A stretch of 64,000 nt of DNA from Streptomyces cupreus (GTDB lineage Bacteria; Actinomycetota; Actinomycetes; Streptomycetales; Streptomycetaceae), in the NCBI RefSeq assembly GCF_014257025.1, contig NZ_JACMSF010000025.1, positions 1 to 64,000 of the forward strand, read 5' to 3'. The position numbers and the translations under genes are program-made. Below, piece after piece: positions 60,859 through 64,000 of this stretch. Under the pieces are notes generated by a model. It was not told the DNA's origin, did no database searches, and worked only from the letters and a program-made list of their open reading frames with translations. How positions within the stretch are numbered: the first letter of the stretch is position 1; every line of letters begins with the position of its first letter.

Positions 60859-61909
60859 GTGATCTTCGTCGTTGACACCCACAAGCGCAACCACACGGCA
60901 GTCGCAGTTGACGAACGCGGACGCGAGCTGGGCAGCCACACAACTGGTACCACCAGCCCAGACCACCTGCGCTTGCTTGCCTGGGCCCGTCGCTTCGGCG
61001 AAGACCGCACGTGGGCCGTGGAAGACTGCCGTCAGCTCTCACGCCGTCTCGAGGGAGACCTCCCCGCCGCCGGCGAACGGATCGTGCGCGTCCCGCCCAA
61101 GCTCATGGCCCACTGCCGCACCGCCGCCCGCACCTACGGCAAGTCCGACCCCATCGACGCTCTGGCCGCAGCCCGAGCGGCACTGCGGGAACCGGACCTG
61201 CCCACCGCGCACCTCGACGACGCGAGCAGGGACGTGCGCCTGCTGATGGACCACCGCGACGACCTGGTCGCCGAACGCACCCGCGTGATCAACCGGTTGC
61301 GCTGGTACCTGCACGAACTGGACCCGGCACTCGACCCTCCAGCTCGCAGTCTCACCCAGCGCCCAAGCAGGTACTCACCGTGGCGGCCTTCCTCGACGGC
61401 CGAAACGGCCTCGTCGCACGCCTGGCCAGGCAACTGCTGGCCCGCTGCCGAGAGCTCACCGCGACCGTCCGGGACCTGGAAGCCGAGATCACCGCCCTCG
61501 TTAACCGACTGGCCCCAGCTCTCCTGGAGATTCCCGGCTGCAGCGCTCTCACCGCAGCAAAGATTCTCGGTGAGACCGCCGGAATCACACGCTTCAAGTC
61601 GAAGAGCGCCTACGCCCGGCACAACGGAACCGCGCCTCTGCCCGTGTGGTCCGGCAATCGCGAACGTCACCGACTCAGCCGTATGGGAAACCGCCAGCAA
61701 ACGTCGCACTACACCGCATCGCCATCACGCAGGCTCACTACCATCCCGAAGCACGGGACTACCTTGAGCGCCGCCGCCAGGCCGGGACACGAGCACAGAA
61801 TCGATCCGCGTCCTCAAATGCCGACTTTCCGATGTCGTCTATCGGGCCTTGCGCCGCGACGTTCACCCTGCCGAGGAGCCACAGGTCCCCCTCGCAGCAG
61901 CTGCTTGGC
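60859..61909 (+). pseudogene. IS110-family transposase with several frameshifts
   Basis: ATG 60859 starts VIFVVDTHKRNHTAVAVDER, then YGKSDPIDALAAARAAL and RTRVINRLRWYLHELDPALD. A shift at about 61350 leads to VAAFLDGRNGLVARLARQLL and LLEIPGCSALTAAKILGETA, then MGNRQ. A second shift near 61690 gives NVALHRIAITQAHYHPEARD and YLERRRQAG, and a third near 61785 leads into the tail. Related to, but not a copy of, the IS110 at 21.8 kb. Confidence 0.78.
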
Positions 61910-61970
61910 ATAGGAGCAGATGCGCAATCGGGACCGGGTCTGACGGGCAATACCTGTCACGCCGGTGATG

Positions 61971-62336
61971 TCAGGAAGACGTCAGGCAGAAGGGGTGGCC
62001 AGCTGGATCCAGGAGTACCCGCCAGCGTCCGTTGCCAGGCTGATGGTCCGGTTTGGCCGCTCCGAGTTCCAGCGCCAGCTCTTCCATCGCATCGAGGTCG
62101 TCAGCGCGGAAATCCAGGTGGAACTGTTGTGGCACGTCCTGACCCGGCCACCGCGGAGCCCGGTATCCGTCAACCCGCTGGAAGCCCAAATCACAGCCGG
62201 AGTCGTCCGTCAGCGCCGCGAACTCGTCCGTACTGAAGAGCTCGCGCATCCCGGTCAGTGCACCGTAGAAGCCCGCCAGCGTCTGCGGGTCGGCACAGTC
62301 CAGAGTCACCCCTCGCAGTTCAGCGCCTGGCACCAT
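61971..62336 (-). CDS. VOC-family (glyoxalase/bleomycin-resistance-fold) protein
   Basis: 121 residues: ELRGVTLDCADPQTLAGFYG at the start, DLGFQRVDGYRAPRWPGQDV, QQFHLDFRADDLDAMEELAL and DPAGHPFCL at the end. This is the usual arrangement of the small Streptomyces VOC proteins. Metal ligands are plausible (His in FHLDF) but function is unknown. Intact and flanked by transposase genes. Confidence 0.8.
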   Translation of the reverse strand: MVPGAELRGVTLDCADPQTLAGFYGALTGMRELFSTDEFAALTDDSGCDLGFQRVDGYRAPRWPGQDVPQQFHLDFRADDLDAMEELALELGAAKPDHQPGNGRWRVLLDPAGHPFCLTSS

Positions 62337-62387
62337 TCGCTCCTTCGTGTCCGCGCGTCTGTCTCCGTAAGCCGCCGCTGCACGCGA

Positions 62388-62891
62388 TCACCGGCCCACA
62401 GCGACACCGTACTCGCCACATCCAGCGCTCAAGTAGCGGTTTACCCCTTCCTGAGAGCAACGGGTGGCTGTGACCAGCGCTTTCGATACACCCCCTAGGG
62501 CTCGCAGAGAATCGGGTTTGATCTTTGATGGGGGTCGGCCGCTGTACTTGTCGAGATGGGCAGCCACGTCTGTCGGAGTGCGGAATCTGGCAGTTGAGGG
62601 CGGGATCGCATGATCGTGCTCGGCCAGGAGGGGCCGTACTTGCTGAACGGCACGCGTGAGAGTGCTTCCGGCGACACCGAAGAGCCGGGCGAGCAGTTCA
62701 TGGGTGCCGATCTTGCGGAGGCAGAGCACGGTGGCCAGGATCCGCTCTTCATCGGAGAGCTTGTCCTTGGCACCCGCGCCTCGCGCCCTTCGGCGCTCAC
62801 CGCCCCGGCGTTCGTGTCGGGTCCGCTCGCGTCGTTGTGCCAGCGCCGGGATCAACACGCGGACCAGAGCGTCCAGTTGCGGAACGGTCAT
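62388..62891 (-). CDS. Transposase-associated helix-turn-helix protein
   Basis: 167 residues. The middle KLSDEERILATVLCLRKIGT, HELLARLFGVAGSTLTRAVQ and VRPLLAEHDH is the HTH module found at the N-terminus of DDE_4-type transposases or as a separate protein beside ISAzo13 elements. It overlaps the ISAzo13 transposase stop in an ATGA, so it belongs to that element. The last about 40 residues look non-conserved and may be out of the element. Confidence 0.65.
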   Translation of the reverse strand: MTVPQLDALVRVLIPALAQRRERTRHERRGGERRRARGAGAKDKLSDEERILATVLCLRKIGTHELLARLFGVAGSTLTRAVQQVRPLLAEHDHAIPPSTARFRTPTDVAAHLDKYSGRPPSKIKPDSLRALGGVSKALVTATRCSQEGVNRYLSAGCGEYGVAVGR

Positions 62892-64000
62892 CCCGTCAGC
62901 TCCGGATCACGGAGAGAGCCGACGTCAGGGCCGACCAGAAGCTCAGGCAGTCGAGCGGTCGTGCCGGCGTCGGTCTCCGTTCCCACCTCAGGTGGTGAGA
63001 GCACGCAGGAATCGGCTGGGTGGAGCGTGTAATTCCAGTCGCCGTGGAAGCGGTGCCTGCTCATGGGCAAAGCGTCGACCTGCGCGTCGGCGACCTTCAC
63101 GCCGGTGTCGTAGGTGCCGGTGTCGAGTTCGGCTTCGACTCTCAGCCCGGCCCCGGTGGCGGTCGCCGCGATGCTGTTCACAGTGACTTCGTGGCTGGTC
63201 AACGGCCTGCCACGCCAGTTCATAGAGATGTGGGAGAACAGCCGGTGCTCCACCTTGTTCCACTTCGATGTCCCCGGCGGCAGGTGGCAGACGGTGATCT
63301 CCAGGCTCGTCTCGGCGGCCAGGGCGGCGAGTTCGCCCTTCCAGGCCCGGGTGCGGTAGCCGTTGGAGCCGCCTGCGTCCGCGGTGATCAGCAGACGGGT
63401 GGCGTGCGGGTAGTCGTGCTGGCCGCGGGCCTGCCACCAGCGGCGGATCGAGGCGACCGCGAACGCCGCCGTGTCGTGGTCGGTGCCGACGCTGACCCAG
63501 CCGGTGTTCGCCGCGACATCGTAGATCCCGTACGGGATCGCCTTACCCGGCCCCTGCCGGTCCAGGAAGTCGTGCGTCTTGACCAGGGCGGGTTGCCCCG
63601 TGGGCATCCACTCGCGGCCGCCATTTTTGTACTGGCCAACCAGCTCCTTCTTCTTGGTGTCCACGCTGATCACCGGGTCACCGGCGCCCAGTGGTCCTTG
63701 GCCCGGTAGTTGATGTAGCGGAACTGGGTATCGTGGTCCGGGTGTTGTGCGCCCTCGATCGTCTTCGCGTTGGCCTGCAGGCTGAAACCCTCCTCACGCA
63801 GCAGGTCTCCGACTGCGTCCGCACAAACCCGGTGTCCTTGGCGGATGAGCTCGTCGGCGAGTTTCCTGGTCGACTTGGTGGTCCAGCGCAGCGGCGCCAT
63901 CGGGTCTCCGCGCATGTCCGGCTCAACCAGGGCCAGCAGGGCCGGCCGCAGCCCCGGGTCCACCTCGGCCGCCCTCTTGCGCCCACCGCCCGGACGGCGC
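62888..64000 (-). pseudogene. ISAzo13-family transposase, one frameshift, runs off the window
   Basis: From the window edge, the N-terminal frame has DPGLRPALLALVEPDMRGDP, LRWTTKSTRKLADELIRQGH and FRYINYRAKDHWAPVTR, then stops at 63670. The next frame begins ISVDTKKKELVGQYKNGGRE and includes ITADAGGSNGYRTRAWKGEL and LPPGTSKWNKVEHRLFSHIS (DDE core), to 62888. Loss of one base in CACCTGGG near 63690 would account for the shift. The 5' end lies beyond the window. Confidence 0.8.

Noticed and set aside
1..64000. CRISPR arrays, tRNA or rRNA genes
   Set aside because: No regularly spaced short repeats, no cas-like protein and no tRNA-like cloverleaf or rRNA-like stretch was seen. The tRNA-like fragment near 30820 lacks the other arms.

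Overview
The window is high-GC actinobacterial DNA, almost certainly Streptomyces. The codon use, the regulator families, the IS families and above all a complete pentalenolactone-type biosynthetic cluster all fit. Intact genes are interspersed with many pseudogenes and IS remnants, as expected of an accessory or chromosome-arm region.

Layout. (1) 1-2.7 kb: a DinB-like gene, IS21 and ISL3 remnants, and one hypothetical gene. (2) 2.7-15.4 kb: the pentalenolactone cluster. A divergent MarR regulator (penR/pntR type) is followed by rightward gap1, pntM, pntH, an MFS exporter, pntF, pntE, pntD, a farnesyl diphosphate synthase, pentalenene synthase pntA and pntI. All are intact. The pathway readable from them runs FPP -> pentalenene (PntA) -> oxidation at C13 (PntI) -> 11-hydroxylation (PntH) -> 11-ketone (PntF) -> lactone D (PntE) -> lactones E and F (PntD) -> pentalenolactone (PntM). 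Gap1 is the drug-resistant copy of the target enzyme. (3) 15.4-21.7 kb: directly coupled to pntI by an ATGA overlap is an isoprenoid-supply module: ispH, dxs, ispG, 2-oxoacid:ferredoxin oxidoreductase alpha and beta, ferredoxin, and ispE. It pairs MEP-pathway enzymes with a possible dedicated electron supply for the two Fe-S enzymes IspG and IspH. Only ispG and the ferredoxin are intact. ispH is fused by deletion to the 3' end of dxs, and the others carry indels or a stop.

(4) 21.8-34.4 kb: an IS110 element, plasmid/ICE-like small genes, a secreted LamG-sialidase, and remnants of an NB-ARC protein, a VMAP-C protein, NUDIX hydrolases and a KdsB-like cytidylyltransferase. (5) 34.5-46.9 kb: an ABC exporter, a TetR gene facing two small membrane proteins across a nested palindrome, a TetR/SDR pair, and a TetR facing an MFS-cupin operon, with decayed NUDIX, methyltransferase, PIG-L, SnoaL, LysR, recombinase and sigma-factor genes between them. 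(6) 47-57 kb: transposon remnants, an aminoglycoside 3-N-acetyltransferase-family gene, a STAND NTPase with exact 42-residue TPRs, an ISL3 element, and a membrane GGDEF-EAL protein. (7) 57-64 kb: mostly transposase debris (IS5, IS630, IS256, IS110, ISAzo13) around an intact membrane metallophosphoesterase and a VOC-fold protein.

The main observations are the MEP plus ferredoxin-reductant module attached to a terpenoid cluster, its selective decay next to an intact cluster, TTA (bldA-type) codons at the very start of pntM, pntF and pntE, and a 44-bp korB-identical patch inside korA. Frameshifts are frequent in non-core genes, so some may be sequencing errors. The 12.6-kb core without a single lesion argues against that as the whole explanation.
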